Assembly (NCBI GenBank): GCA_002102555.1
Contig: MCFL01000018.1
Coordinates: 1-64,000, forward strand
Source of the DNA: Catenaria anguillulae PL171
Lineage: Eukaryota; Blastocladiomycota; Blastocladiomycetes; Blastocladiales; Catenariaceae
DNA length: 64,000 nt
Direction of reading: 5' to 3'
In this document: positions 11,347-23,600 of the stretch, piece after piece
Layout of the letters: each line of letters opens with the position of its first letter
Position numbering within the stretch: position 1 is the stretch's first letter
Translations under genes and position numbers: made by a program
The notes under the pieces: model-generated
The model's input: the letters and a program-made list of their open reading frames with translations, nothing else
Told to the model about the DNA's origin: nothing
Database searches by the model: none

Positions 11347-13069
11347 GCAGTCGTTGGTTAGTGAGATGGTGGAGATGTGACGGGAATGTATTGTGTCTGA
11401 CTTTTGTAACGCTATGTACTCTTTGCACTCGATTGATACATGTCCCTCAGTTTTCATTTGGAATTGCGATTGTTGAAAGTGTTCACGTGTGATTTTCGTT
11501 CTTCATTTCCTATCCTTTGCGAGAGCAGGTGTCACCACAATGCCATGGACTTTCAGCAGTTGACGCGTCAACACTGACCTCTATTGGTCCATCCAGATTT
11601 TGACGAGCTCTGCTCGTCCATTACAACCCGCTGCAAACATTCATCGTTGTGACCTTTTTGTCAAGCCGATAGACGATAGCTAGCCAAACCACCAAACACA
11701 ATGTCAAACAGCGAATCGATTAAAAAGTATTTGCACTTTTTGCATTCTGTCCCATATTCATTTGCTCCCGCCCGCCCGCTTTGCATTTCTTCCCATTCCG
11801 TCGTGAGGTTCTTGCGGTGGTGCCGTGTGACGCTTGCGTGTGCTGCCCATTCGCTCAAAGGCTTCCTGTACCCCATGCGGACATGCTGCTCGGTCCAATA
11901 TTTCTCCACATCGACTACAACACCTTCTCGGGCTGGGAGGCGGTTCCTCCTGGTTGGCCCAAGCTGTGCAAGCAGATTCTCGAGTTTCAACGGAATCAAG
12001 ACTGGTTTCACCCCAACTGACGAGTACAACGGTTGGCTTTGGTGCAATCGAGTGTTTATCCCCTGGTGACAGACGATCGATCTACCAACAGGTGTACAAT
12101 TGTACGCCGTCACAGGGCGAGACGCTAGCTGACGGGGATGAGCCTGCCTTTGAGCGCTGCACAATTTGGGCCCAGCTTGCGCCACGGCCACAGGCCGCTT
12201 GCTCGACCGATTGACCGAATGATGGAGCGGAAGTATTTACATTCTCCTTGTCATCCGTCATCCTCCATTGTCGCTATCACACGCATTCGATTCCCATGCA
12301 CATTCCCACACATTCCCACGCGCCTGCTCTGCGTGCTCTTCACACTTTCCGCTCCCCATCCACCACCACCCATCCACGACCACCGCATCATCACCCTGTC
12401 TTGACCGACCGCCCTTTGTATCATGTTGACCAACCTCCTTGCTTACCCGCTGTTTTTTTCATCTCTCCCCGCCGTTGTTTGCCGGCAACCACAACCAACC
12501 GTCATCGACTGTGCCCCTTATGTCCACTTACTTGCCTTTGCGCCTGTTGTACATATTCTGCTGCATACTGCATACTGCATACTCGCACACACATCTTTCC
12601 GTTCGCTCGTCACGGTTCTTCTTCTTTTGCCAATGTATCATTTTGCCTTCCCTTTTCTCCCAATGTCATGTGGTCGAAGTCTGAAATACAAAATTGCTTT
12701 TTCCTCCGTCCCTCACATTGCGATCGATGCTGCTCTCCACACACACAATGCTCTCGCCCGCCGCACGGTCGGCGCCCAGTCCCCGGCCGAGTCAAGTCGT
12801 GCACGCAAACACCGACTTGGAGCGGCACACCAAGCATCCATCACGTCCCTCCTCGGCACTCCTGAATCAATCCGGACAAATTGTCGGTGGTTGATTCGGC
12901 CGGCACATTCGTAGCTGCCAGAGTAAGGACAGGGGAACTAGTGAGAAATGCAAGAGACACAACCCTTGGGTGCCACACATGCACGGTCATCTCGCCTGGC
13001 ACGGCCCGTCGTTAACGAAAACGGGCACACGAATTGAGAGGCCTTTGACCACATGAGTAACCCTCTGCA
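11347..13069. other. Long intergenic region, no convincing gene
   Basis: 1.7 kb without a supported gene. An ATG at 11701 opens MSNSESIKK, followed by a possible donor (GTATTT) and an uneven open stretch to about 12,070, but no splice solution gives a coherent protein. The rest is pyrimidine-rich with CAC/CCAC-like runs, probably 3' UTR to the left and promoter of the arsenite transporter to the right. Confidence 0.4.
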
Positions 13070-14293
13070 ATGGATTCTCGTAAGCATTCAGGTGCCGACG
13101 CTGCACCGGGACAGGCTGCCGCCAGTGATGTGACGCTTGCCCCGCTCATCGACTCATCCAACCGACCAACAGCGACAGCCGACCAACCCAAACCGAACGC
13201 TATCGAGGACGGCAGCATGGCTGGTCCCGATACGCCTGTTGCTGTTGCCGAGGGCATGAACCTGTTTCAGCGCTTTCTCACCGTCTGGGTCCTGCTCGCC
13301 ATGTTGGCCGGCGTCCTTCTCGGCCACTTTGTTCCCGCCGTGCCCGCAGCGTTGGAGAAGGCAACGATTGCTCAAGTGTCTATCCCGATTGCCGTGCTCT
13401 TGTGGGGTATCATTCTTCCCATGATGCTGCAAATCGACTTTTCGGCCGTCAAGAATGCCCTCAAGCAGCCCAAAGCTATCCTTCTCACGACACTCGTCAA
13501 CTATGCCGTCCAGCCATTCACCATGTACGGCATTGCCGTCCTATTCTTCAAGGTCATCTTTGCAAACTACCTCGGCCAATCCAAAGCCAACGAGTACCTC
13601 GTGGGCTCGCTCCTTCTTGGCGGCGCGCCATGCACCGCCATGGTTTTCGTTTGGTCGACGCTGATGCGTGGGGACCCTGCATACACGCTCACGCAAGTCG
13701 CCGTCAACGACCTGATTCTCCTTGTGGCGTACAGCCCGACAGTCAAGCTCCTCGCCGGTGCCGAGGATATCCAGCTTCCATGGGACACGCTCCTTTTGTC
13801 GGTCGGCTTCTTTGTTCTCATCCCGCTCGTGCTCGGTGTGTTGATTCGCACATGGTTCAAGCGCAGCCAAGCATCCGCCAAGTGGCTCGACACGGTGCTC
13901 ATTCCCAAACTCAATGACTTGGCCACCGTGTTCTTGGTGCTGATGGTCGTCATGCTCTTCATCACGCAAGCTGGCGCCATCAACTCGAAACTGGTCGACA
14001 TTCTCATTATCGCGGTCCCACTTCTCATTCAAACACTGCTCATTTGGGGGATTACCTATGGACTCGCGCTCGTGTTGCGATTGCCGTATGCGATTGCCGG
14101 GCCCGCAACCTTGATTGCCTGCTCCAACTTTTTCGAAATGGCCGTTGCCGTTGCCATTTCACTTTATGGGTCGGCGTCCGGGGCGACGTTGGCAACCGTC
14201 GTGGGTGTCTTGATTGAAGTGCCCGTCATGCTGCTCCTCGTGGAAGTCAACAATCGGACAAAGGGGCTGTTTGATCGTCGTGCTGGCGTCTAA
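13070..14293 (+). CDS. ACR3: ACR3-type arsenite efflux transporter
   Basis: An intronless frame of 407 residues. A polar N-terminal tail of about 65 residues precedes about ten hydrophobic segments. ACR3 family signatures are present: GVLLGHFVPAV in the first membrane helix, LPMMLQIDF, NYAVQPFTM, and GGAPCTAMVFVWS. The last carries the conserved Cys (residue 188), needed for As(III) transport in characterised ACR3 proteins. The protein would export arsenite across the plasma or vacuolar membrane using the proton gradient. Lack of introns next to intron-rich neighbours and the bacterial-type motif spellings are compatible with transfer from bacteria, although ACR3 is also widespread in fungi. 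No arsenate reductase or regulator gene lies beside it. Confidence 0.85.
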   Translation: MDSRKHSGADAAPGQAAASDVTLAPLIDSSNRPTATADQPKPNAIEDGSMAGPDTPVAVAEGMNLFQRFLTVWVLLAMLAGVLLGHFVPAVPAALEKATIAQVSIPIAVLLWGIILPMMLQIDFSAVKNALKQPKAILLTTLVNYAVQPFTMYGIAVLFFKVIFANYLGQSKANEYLVGSLLLGGAPCTAMVFVWSTLMRGDPAYTLTQVAVNDLILLVAYSPTVKLLAGAEDIQLPWDTLLLSVGFFVLIPLVLGVLIRTWFKRSQASAKWLDTVLIPKLNDLATVFLVLMVVMLFITQAGAINSKLVDILIIAVPLLIQTLLIWGITYGLALVLRLPYAIAGPATLIACSNFFEMAVAVAISLYGSASGATLATVVGVLIEVPVMLLLVEVNNRTKGLFDRRAGV

Positions 14294-14588
14294 GATCTTC
14301 TTCCCAGCAGTTTACAGTTGTCAAATTGCATCTTTCCCGTCATTTGTTTTTCTCTGTTCGACTTTGTTTTTTCGGTGTGACTTTTTTGCGTTCTTGACCT
14401 CACTCACCGTGCTTGCCCGAGTTCAATGTCCTGCCGACCGCGGGAACGCGCAAGGGATACCTCATCGTGGGCAAAATGATACAACGTACATGTTACATGT
14501 ATTGTTATAAGGAAACTATGCTGCGGTCGACAAGTTACTTCATTGTAAATCTCTCGATACGGTCCATGTCCATATAACAAAGACTGAT

Positions 14589-17500
14589 CTATGGCCCCTC
14601 CAAATCGGGTTTTTCCAACGGCTCCACTTGAACCAAAAAGAACTTGTGTCCACCTGCGCTGGTGCCACTCACGCTGCCATCTGGCGTCGCCAACCACCTC
14701 CTTTCGGCCCACGGGAATCCGTGCGGGTGCAGAATCGCATCAACAACATGTCCAACGTTTTGGAACACGCGGACCTCGGTCCTGGATACGAGCTCGACCA
14801 CTGTTGTGAAGAGGGATTCCTCGGCCCGCGTCGTCACGGTCTTGCGCCCGCCTAGCTCCTTTGCACGGGCGTCGCCCACGGTCGCCGTCTGCAGTCCACC
14901 CAACAATTCGCGCATCACCTTGTTTCGCAAAATTGACTCGAGGTCACCATGCGCTGTGGCGACCGTTCCCTTGACCCGTGTCGCGACCGAGCGAGCCGCG
15001 GCGACTTCCTTTGAGTCGGAAATCTCGTCGATACACACAATATCGGGCGTGTGGTTCTGGACAGCCTCGAGAAGCACCTCAAACTGGCGCGAGCGGTCGC
15101 GCACTTGGAGCCGGCGAGCCTTGTGCAGCGAGAAGTGCTTGACGTCCCCGGGCCCGCCGACCTCGTTGGATGTGTCGACAATCATGACATTGTTGCCTGT
15201 GTCAGAAAGGCGAGCGACAAAATCGCGAAGCGTGTGCCTACAGAAAAAGACACACGAGTCAACTTAGTCCAAGGAAACAGGCGGGTAAGGAGTCAAACGC
15301 ACGTTTTGCCACTGCCGGGCTTGCCTAGAAACAAGACGGACTCGCCCCTCTTGACCAAATCAAGCAACATTTGCGTCACGCCCTCTCCTGGCGGACACGC
15401 TCGCCCGACCCTGATCGTCAAGCCAATCGCCTTGCCCTCCCTGTTGGCAACCCAACTGATCCGATGCAGCTGGCCATTGATGCCGCCACGCCGGTCCGAC
15501 GAAAATTTTCGCCCATCCACGATTGCATCAATATCCTCCTGCGTCACGCGCCCAACGTCCTTGAGATCCAGAGCGGCCTGATTCAACGCAAAGAACCGCA
15601 GTCTCGGCGGCTCGCCCAAATCAAGAACCACCTCGTTGAGCGAATGGACTGCATCGGGAATCTCGTCAATCGCCTCACGCACTCGGTACGGCAAGAGGTT
15701 GAGCAAATCCCGCACTTCTTGCTCGGTCCGATGCACAAACTGGTCGTGCACGCGTTGCAGCCCGTCTGATGCGCCAACCAACCCGAGATCTGGTGTCGCG
15801 GGCATATCCTCGTGCTCTGAGCCGCCGTAGCGCCAAATGAGACGGCCATCATTGGTAAACCTGGCTTGAACTGCAATGTGCTTTGGTAGCCTCGGGCTCA
15901 ACGACCATTGGTCGTGCACCATGTACTGAGTCGCCGCAAAGTACGCATTGGCGCGGCGTTTCCAATCCGTGAGCGCCGAGACATTGGATTCGAGCACATC
16001 AAGCGCCGGAAGCAGCTGGTCGACTTGCTGGGCGGCGGCGCGGGCAAGCATGAGTTTGTCTGGGCCGAGGTCCCAGTAGCGTTTGCGGACGAAGGAGGGC
16101 GGAGATGGGGTGGTGGCGGCGGCACCAAACCCAGAGTTGGTGTCGAGTGGGTTGGTGGTGGTCGACGCGGTGGCTGGATCAATGAACCACCCGTTATTGG
16201 CATCCGCTTCCGATATGGCATGGTTGAGCATCAGCTCGTGAAAATCGGCGAGGTGCTTGCGGACGAGACTTTCAACTGTCGCGTGCAAGTTGTTGACTGG
16301 GAGAGCGCAAGATTTGAGCATGTCGTTGAGACACAACTCGTCCTCAGATGTCGCTCGCACAGATGAATGTTGTTGAGCGACTGGCGCGATGAGCCTTGCG
16401 CGCTTTGCTGCGGACATGATGAGTGTGGGCGACAGGAGATGACCGTGCGGACCCTTTGCTTGCTGCTCCATCACGGCCACCATTCCTTGAGCTTCATGCG
16501 CTAAGTTGCACCACTCGGACTTGACAAACTTGGTCTCGACAACGGCGCCCAAATCGAACCACGCTTGCCCAACAATGGAAGTGCCGAGCATTTGCGCATC
16601 GTGCACCACGATTTTACCGCCCAATGCTGTGACCGAAGTCAACACGCGCCCGAGGGACTGAATCATGCGCGTACGATCCTCGTTACTGGTTGCCCGCGCC
16701 AGATCCCACAAGAACACAACTGACTGATGCTGGCCGCCCTTGTTCGCGGCCATGGCCGGATCGGTAATGGCGACTTGAATCACATCAATTGCGTCGTTGA
16801 GCACATGCTTGGTAAAGTCGCCAGTGGATGCAAATGCGAGACGGGTAGGATTGAGGGAGATGATGGCGTCGGCAAGAGTGTCGGCCACAGGGAGTGAGCG
16901 AATGAGGTAGATTGTGTTTCGGTCGGTCGTCGTGAGAAGCCCATCTTTCGGCAGCATTGAAATGGCCGAAGCGGGAATCGCAGTGGGAGCCGAGGGACAC
17001 GGAGTTGGGATGGGCGATGCGGTTGCCGACTTGCTCAAAGGTTTTGTCGTTGACGCAGCAGCAGGCTCGGGTTTCTTGCCCGGCGATGTGGTTTTAGGTG
17101 CTACTGTCGAGGTTGCTGGCGCTTGTTTGGGTTGAGCAGGCGAAGGTGCGGGTGAAGCAGTCAAAACCGTCTTGTCAGTTGGAGTCGACGCTTCCACTGC
17201 CATGAGCGGAGCAGGCTTGAGATCCAATGAATGAAGGAGTTTGCAAAGCTTTTCGCCCAGCACTTGGTCGACTGGAGGACTTTGGGACTTTGCCTTCATG
17301 CGCAGTGAGCCATCGAAAGCCTCGGAGTACGAAAAGAGCGTCGGGTGAAAAGACTTGGTCTCGAGGCTGGCCGTGAGGTCGAGCGTGTATGCAGGGTGAC
17401 GGGACATTCGCCTGACAATGCTGTCGACAGGGGTGGAGCAGGAGCCGACCCCAGTGCCGACACAAAGATCAAAGGCAAAGAGGGATTCGTGTGTAAGGAT

Positions 17501-17740
17501 TGGCGCAAGGTTGGCAGTCGACAAGGGTTGCAAGTGAATGATTTTTCCGGCTTTCAGTTGCAAATGCGCCGGGAAACAATCGGCGACATAGTGCAAGGAT
17601 CGAAGAGCGATCAGGGCGGTCGGTGGTTTGATGAGCAGTTCGCATTCCTTACGCAAGACGGCCGGCCCGGATTTGGCGAAGTACGAGTCGATCAAGCGCA
17701 AGAGTGCCGCAAAAGGAAAGTCGCTGTCAATATATTTCAT
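14589..17740 (-). CDS. Ycf45/SpoIIIAA-like AAA ATPase with exonuclease-like N-terminal region (paralogue A)
   Basis: Two exons on the minus strand (17740-15303, 15237-14589) give 1028 residues. The start is placed at the Met giving MKYIDSDF because paralogue B begins MTKYIDSDY; the frame stays open to 17836. The C-terminal third matches Ycf45/SpoIIIAA-like P-loop ATPases: Walker A GKPGSGKT (intron inside the Thr codon), VDTSNEVGGPGD, Walker B DIVCIDEI, then TAHGDLESI and GGLQTATVGD. Residues 335-440 and about 550-600 resemble the 3'-5' exonuclease fold (VVFLWDL.., KIVVHDA, later YWDLGPDKLMLARAAAQQVDQL like the YW..RP.....YA..DV motif of EXD1-type nucleases), but the first acidic residues are missing, so catalysis is doubtful. 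A Pro/Ala/Thr-rich linker lies near residue 200-260. Cellular role unknown; nucleic-acid binding is an inference. Confidence 0.7.
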
Positions 17741-18051
17741 TTGTTGACCGACTGTGACTGAGGTGAAACTTTCTGTTGGTCGAAAGACGGGGTCAGTTAC
17801 CAGGCGGGGACATGTGAGTTGGCTGAGGGCGTACATACAAGAAATATCTATGCCAGATGAAAAAGTTGAGCGGGAGTGAAATGATTAGTGGCCCAGAGTG
17901 AAGTTTGGCAAATAGCTTGTGAGACTGTCATGTTGATGTCGCGCACACCTGTTTTCGGGAACTGGACACATTGTGGACATTTCGGCGCGCGCTCGATCGG
18001 ACCATGATGATCAATACATAGCGTGCAAATATACTAGCCTGACCGAGGAAG

Positions 18052-19821
18052 CTAATCATGGAACACTGGCGCTGCCCACTCTTGCCACTCGGAGCTCCAG
18101 CGGTGGGTTGCAAAGTAATTGTGAATTGCTTGTCGCATAGTCGTGAGCTCGGACGGCGAGGTTAGGAGATCCTAATGCCAAATGATTGTTTGAATTTGTG
18201 AATCAAAATTTCTAATCCAGATGGCAGAGAGCTAGGACGCACCATCAAATGATTCGCAAGTTCGTCGGAAGACGTGAATGAACGGCCAAATGCAGGCTTG
18301 ACGAGCTCGTGAAGACTGGAAAATCAATAGTGTTAGCTGCAGCATTGAAGCGGCAGCGGGAAAAGGATGAGCATCGGTACCATTTGAAGTCGAAAGCGCA
18401 CACAGGAAGGTCACAGCCAAACATGTCCACCACCTTCATGGGCAAATCCAATCCGGACGAGCTCGTGTGCAACGATACACCGATATCCGCAGAGCCTGTT
18501 GACATATCCGCCAGTGAGCCAGGGCACAGTTGTGCTGAGCCGAGAATGACACGCACCCAACAATCGCGGATAGTCCTCGGCCTTGAGCCAACCCGTCATG
18601 ATGTGGACATGTCTCAAACGCAAGTCGCGAATCCTCGCTTCGTAATGAGCTCGCAAGGGACCTTTACCGGTGATGATGGCGTAAACTGAGTGAGGGAATG
18701 AGTTGTGATTCTGGTTGTTGCCTACCCGCCCATCAAGTAAGGCAAGTGCGTCGAGAAACACGCCGAAATCTTCATCGTCTGTCCAGCTGGTAGAGCTGAT
18801 GATGAGAGCGTCTTGAGCAGAGTCATACGGGGACAGAGACGGGAACGACGAGTTGGCCAGTGAGGTGATAAGCTAGAGAGCGTACAAGCAAGGAGGTTGA
18901 GAGTAAGTGGGCTGGTTCAAGTGAGCAAGCTTTGCATCGAGGACAGAATCATGCAAACCTGCGAGCGTTCAGTTGAGTCGAGGCGGCGAAAGGTTAGTGG
19001 CGGGTGATCGTACAAGACAACTTTGTTGCCGCTGCAACATGGACGCTGTTGGTAAGCAGGGGCTAGGGAGCTGATTTGATTGCTTCAGCGCCAATGAGCG
19101 GCTTCGTACATGAGATTCCATTCGCGTGACAAATGTTCACACATGGCCTTGGTCACAAAAAGGTGGGCGTGAGCGTGCTGGCCGAACCGCCGCTCCAACC
19201 TGCCATTGATGGGTGATGTGAGAAACAACAGAGTGGTAGAAGCCGTGGTACAGAGGATCAATGGACGAACCATCGATACAATTGAACAAGGACATGCGTC
19301 GGACCTTGGAGTACTTGCAGTCGTCAGCACGCTTTGATGTATCGCTCGCCCGTTGTGCGTGAGAAGTGGATTGGCGTACCGAGTCGAAGTGAAAGGATGG
19401 TGTAGCCAAGATTGTGCCAGTCAATCACCAACTTGGAAGTTCGCAGCCAAACTGTCCATTGAGCAACCATGAGTGCGGGCACCGACGGCGGATTTTGCAC
19501 CAAGATACGGTCTGGCCGAGGAATCGTGATCCAAAGCGTCCAGCAGAGCAAAATCACCTGAAGCACAGCCTTTATTGGAGCCCATGCAAAGAATAGCGCT
19601 CGATGCGGAGCAGCCGGAAGCGAGCGAATCGGGCGAATGGAGATGTTGGGATGAGCCAACCGGCATGGCAGAGCGGTGTCGGTGTAGCCAATCAGGTCGA
19701 CATGGAATCCGGACTCTGCAAGCGAGATGGCATGGTATTGCATTCGGGGCGATCTGCCCAGGTCGCCAAGCACAAGGACGGCTACGCTGCGTTGCATTGT
19801 GTGTTGTTCCTTTGCGTCCAT
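18052..19821 (-). CDS. ALG1: ALG1, chitobiosyldiphosphodolichol beta-1,4-mannosyltransferase
   Basis: ALG1 adds the first mannose to GlcNAc2-PP-dolichol on the cytosolic face of the ER. Conserved blocks in order: [105 protein letters not shown] (read in two pieces), [10 protein letters not shown], and a final RWSSEWQEW. Exons on the minus strand: 19821-19380, 19199-19110, 19031-18959, 18872-18557, 18495-18381, 18315-18243, 18171-18052 (TAG). All junctions keep frame except the first (19380 to 19199), where the phases do not match, so a mini-exon or a base error lies in 19,200-19,380. The start may instead be 19797 or 19911. No obvious N-terminal membrane anchor is seen. Confidence 0.85.
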
Positions 19822-20629
19822 GCGGCCATGCCCCAACCGATGTCCAAGTTTGTGGCCTGGCAGATGAGTGGCCCAGTCCCAGCGGCCTCTGCCGCGCCTT
19901 GGCACATGCACACCGGCATGGCCCGTCGATCACAACTCAACCCAAATACGAACGTACATTATGGGACGACTGATTTTGCAAGGGCGGAATGCTGGGCGGA
20001 ATCAAGACGGACAGACGTTGGATTCCAGGATCAGCCATGCATGAATTTCACTCGCCTTGCCACCCTGATACTTGGCGGAATTGACCGTGTATTGTATTGC
20101 ATGCCAGCCGTCCAACTCCGGTCGACCCAGTATTCTTCACGGCTTTGTTGTTGTTCCGCCAGCCAAGTTGTATAAGTTGAAAGTTGTGATCGTCTGCATC
20201 CACCAGTCACCCATGCCAGCGTCCATGCTTGCTTGACCCGAGTTGATTGATTGAGCGGACCTTCAAGTCCTGAGCTTTGTTCTCTCCTTCGTCCTTCCTT
20301 CCTCGCCTGTCGAAACCCCTGCTTAGTTTCGACGCAATTGCGTCCTTTTTCCCTGGTTTGTGTTTCGGTCGAGCTTGTCCTAACTCCATCCGGATCCACT
20401 CCATCGATTGACGACGAAAACACCCTTGCTGACGGCCTCCAATACGTCTTTGTCGGTTTTTCCATGCAGCTGTCTGCTCGTCTCCATGCATACTCTCAAT
20501 GGACCCGGTGCTAACTTGAACCAGTACCATCTTTTCCGCATGTATAGGGGCCTATTCAAGTTCCGAGCTCCGCCGTTCAATTCCCTCAGTCGCTGGCATT
20601 CCCTAGACTTCCCATGAACAAGTGATACC
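19822..20629. other. Divergent promoter region between ALG1 and ATPase paralogue B
   Basis: About 0.8 kb with no supported gene. It lies between two divergently transcribed genes and should carry both promoters. I see no clear TATA box or repeat. Confidence 0.35.
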
Positions 20630-23600
20630 ATGACAAAGTATATCGACTCGGATTATGCTCTGGCAAAACTCCTTTGTGAGTTCCACAAGGTCCTCTCGCC
20701 CGTCGGCTCGACTTCAAACCAGTCCAACTGGGCATCCAACAATTGGACCATGCATGCCTTTGGTGGGCTCAGGGCATTTTGCAAGGCATTCAAGGACTAT
20801 ATCCACTACAGCGACGGCATCATACAAGAAATCGCTCCTGACGGCCGACCTGTCTCGCATCCTCACCTCGGACGCGTTGTTTGCCTTTGATTTGTGCGTC
20901 TACCTCGCCTCGCACGTCAAACCCGTCCCTCTGTACGACGCAACGCATCCTTTCTCGCACCATCCGGCCTACAACCAGCACGTGTACAATAGGCTTGATG
21001 CCACGGCGTTTTACGAGGGCCAGTTTACCTTTGTCACGCACGATGACGGGACGCGCACGGTCGAGGTGGCGATTCCGCACTTTGGTGGCAGCCGATTTCT
21101 CACTGCGCGCCCGTTTGCAAACAAGCTCACGGCCCTCTTGACGCATGATCCGACGGCAGCCATTCAACCAACTGTTGCTCTTGCCTCATCATCATCAGCA
21201 TCCATTCCGCTCAACTCAATGTCGCCAACGATCAAGGTCGCCAGCTCGTCAACAACCCATTCCCTACCATCCCAATCTGCGGCTCTATCCTCATCCAATC
21301 GCAACTCCGTCAACTCCATCTCTTCAGCTTCTTCCACCTCCTTGAAATCGGGCAAACCCCCACAACGGTGGATTCCCGGCATCGGCCTTCTCGTGTGTGA
21401 CGACCGTGCCGCACACTACGTGATCCGGACCCGCGGCGCCGCCGCTTGCATTTCGACGGCCATTCTCGACATGCGCCCTTCGCGCATCGCCCTCGGAGCC
21501 ATTGGCGACCTGTCGCGGCGCGACTTTGACCAAGCCATTGACGTGATCCAGTTAGCATTCACACACCCAGACTCGAGCGCACACTCGATCGTGTTCATTT
21601 GGGACTTTGCGCGCAGCGAATCGCCCAGCGATTACGCATACATGTACCAGGCGCTCGTGGGCGTGTTGCATGATTTGGTGGAATCGGTCGGGGCCGAGGT
21701 CGTGATGCATGGGTCGCACGCGTACGATGAAACAATCATGGTCCAAGGTTGGTTTGATGCGAGTGCCGTGGTGGATACAAACGTGGTGTTTGACGAGTGG
21801 ACGAGTTTGGCCAATGAGGCCAATGGGCTCGCGGCCGTGCTGGATCAGCGGCGCATGGATTTCGGGTTGCCCATACGGCTGAGCATGCCCGAGGCGAAGC
21901 GTGCGCTCTTGATTGTGCCCGCACTCGACGAGTCGCGGTCCGTGAACGAGGGCGCCATGGCAAACGGATTGATGGCGGTTCGCAATGTGGCGCCCATCAA
22001 TTCGCTGCTCAAGGCGTGCCAGCGGCCAATCAACAACTTGCACGACTGGGTGACCGGGTTGATTGAACGCAATCCAGCCTTCTTTTGCCCAAAACCGGTC
22101 GCAGTGCATTCGACACCGCACGAGACTGCGGGCATGGCCAAGGACGACAACGAGTCGGACGATTCAGGCACAGACGTGTCGCCCGTGCGCCATACCAACA
22201 CGGACGCCGCCGACGAGGCCACGTCGATTGCTTCCTCTCCGGGCTCACTGCTACCGTCGCCAACCACAGCAATCACAACAAACACCACGCGCAAGTCGTA
22301 CTGGGATCTGTCGGGCGACAGGGACATGCTAACCAAGGCCGCCGTGCAAGACGTGGACCAGCTGATTCGCGCGCTCGACGTGATGGAGGCACGGATCGCC
22401 GAGCTATCAAAGTGGGTGCGTAGGGCCAAGAGCTATCTGACCGCCACGCAATTTATGCACGGTAAGTGGTCCGTGAATCCGCGGCTGCCCAAGCATGTTG
22501 CCGTCCAAGCTAGGTATGCAGCGCAGGGCCAGCTTGTGTGGCGGTACCCAAAGATTGCGGGCAATGGACAGGTGAGCTTTGACTCGGATGACGAGCATGA
22601 CGATGGCTCGGGCGGCGACGGGGGCAAGTCAATGGCGGGCCGCATGGAAGAGTTGGGATTGTACGGCGCAAGTCCGCAGCTGCGCGCTATTCACAAGCAG
22701 TTCAACTTTCGCACGCAATTCGAGGTCTGGGACCTGCTCTACCTGCTGCCCGATCGTGTGCGCACTGCCATTGATGCGATTCCCGATGCATGTCGGACGC
22801 TCAACGAGGTTATTCTGGATCTGGGCGAGCCGCCACGGCTGCGCTTTTTCGGTCAAGGGCTTGACTCGATGGATTTGGTGGATGTGGAACCCATCTCGCA
22901 GGCCGATATTGAGGCCATTGTGCGCGATCGCAAATTTTCGTCGGACCGGCGTGGCGGCATCAACGGCCAGCTGCATCGGATCAGTTGGGTTGCCAACAGG
23001 GAGGGCAAGGCGATTGGCTTGACAATCAGGGTCGGGCGGGCGTGTCCGCCAGGAGAGGGCGTGACGCAAATGTTGCTTGATTTGGTCAAGAGGGGCGAGT
23101 CCGTCTTGTTTCTAGGCAAGCCCGGCAGTGGCAAGACGTGCGTTTGATTCCTTTCTGCCAATGTTGCTCTCGATTACCCCGAGCTAACGTGTATCTTTTT
23201 CTGTAGGCACACGCTTCGCGATTTTGTAGCTCGCCTCTCCGACACGGGCAACAATGTCATGATTGTCGACACATCCAACGAGGTTGGTGGGCCCGGCGAC
23301 GTCAAGCACTTCTCGCTGCACAAGGCCCGTCGACTTCAAGTCCGCGACCGCTCGCGCCAGTTTGAGGTGCTTCTCGAGGCCGTCCAGAACCACACGCCCG
23401 ACATTGTGTGTATCGACGAGATCTCGGACGCCAAGGAAGTCGCCGCGGCTCGCTCAGTTGCGACGCGTGTGCAGGCCATGGTCGCCACGGCCCACGGAGA
23501 CCTCGAGTCCATCTTGCGCAATTCCGTCATGCGGGACCTGGTCGGCGGGTTACAAACCGCGACCGTGGGTGACGCGCGTGCCAAGGAATTGGGCGGCCGG

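Noticed and set aside
11701-12070. Possible small gene starting MSNSESIKK
   Set aside because: No splice model gives a coherent protein and no homology is recognised.
12248-12914. Overlapping frames of 160-205 residues before the arsenite transporter
   Set aside because: Composition is pyrimidine-run derived, no domain, and different frames are equally open; more likely promoter or 5' UTR.
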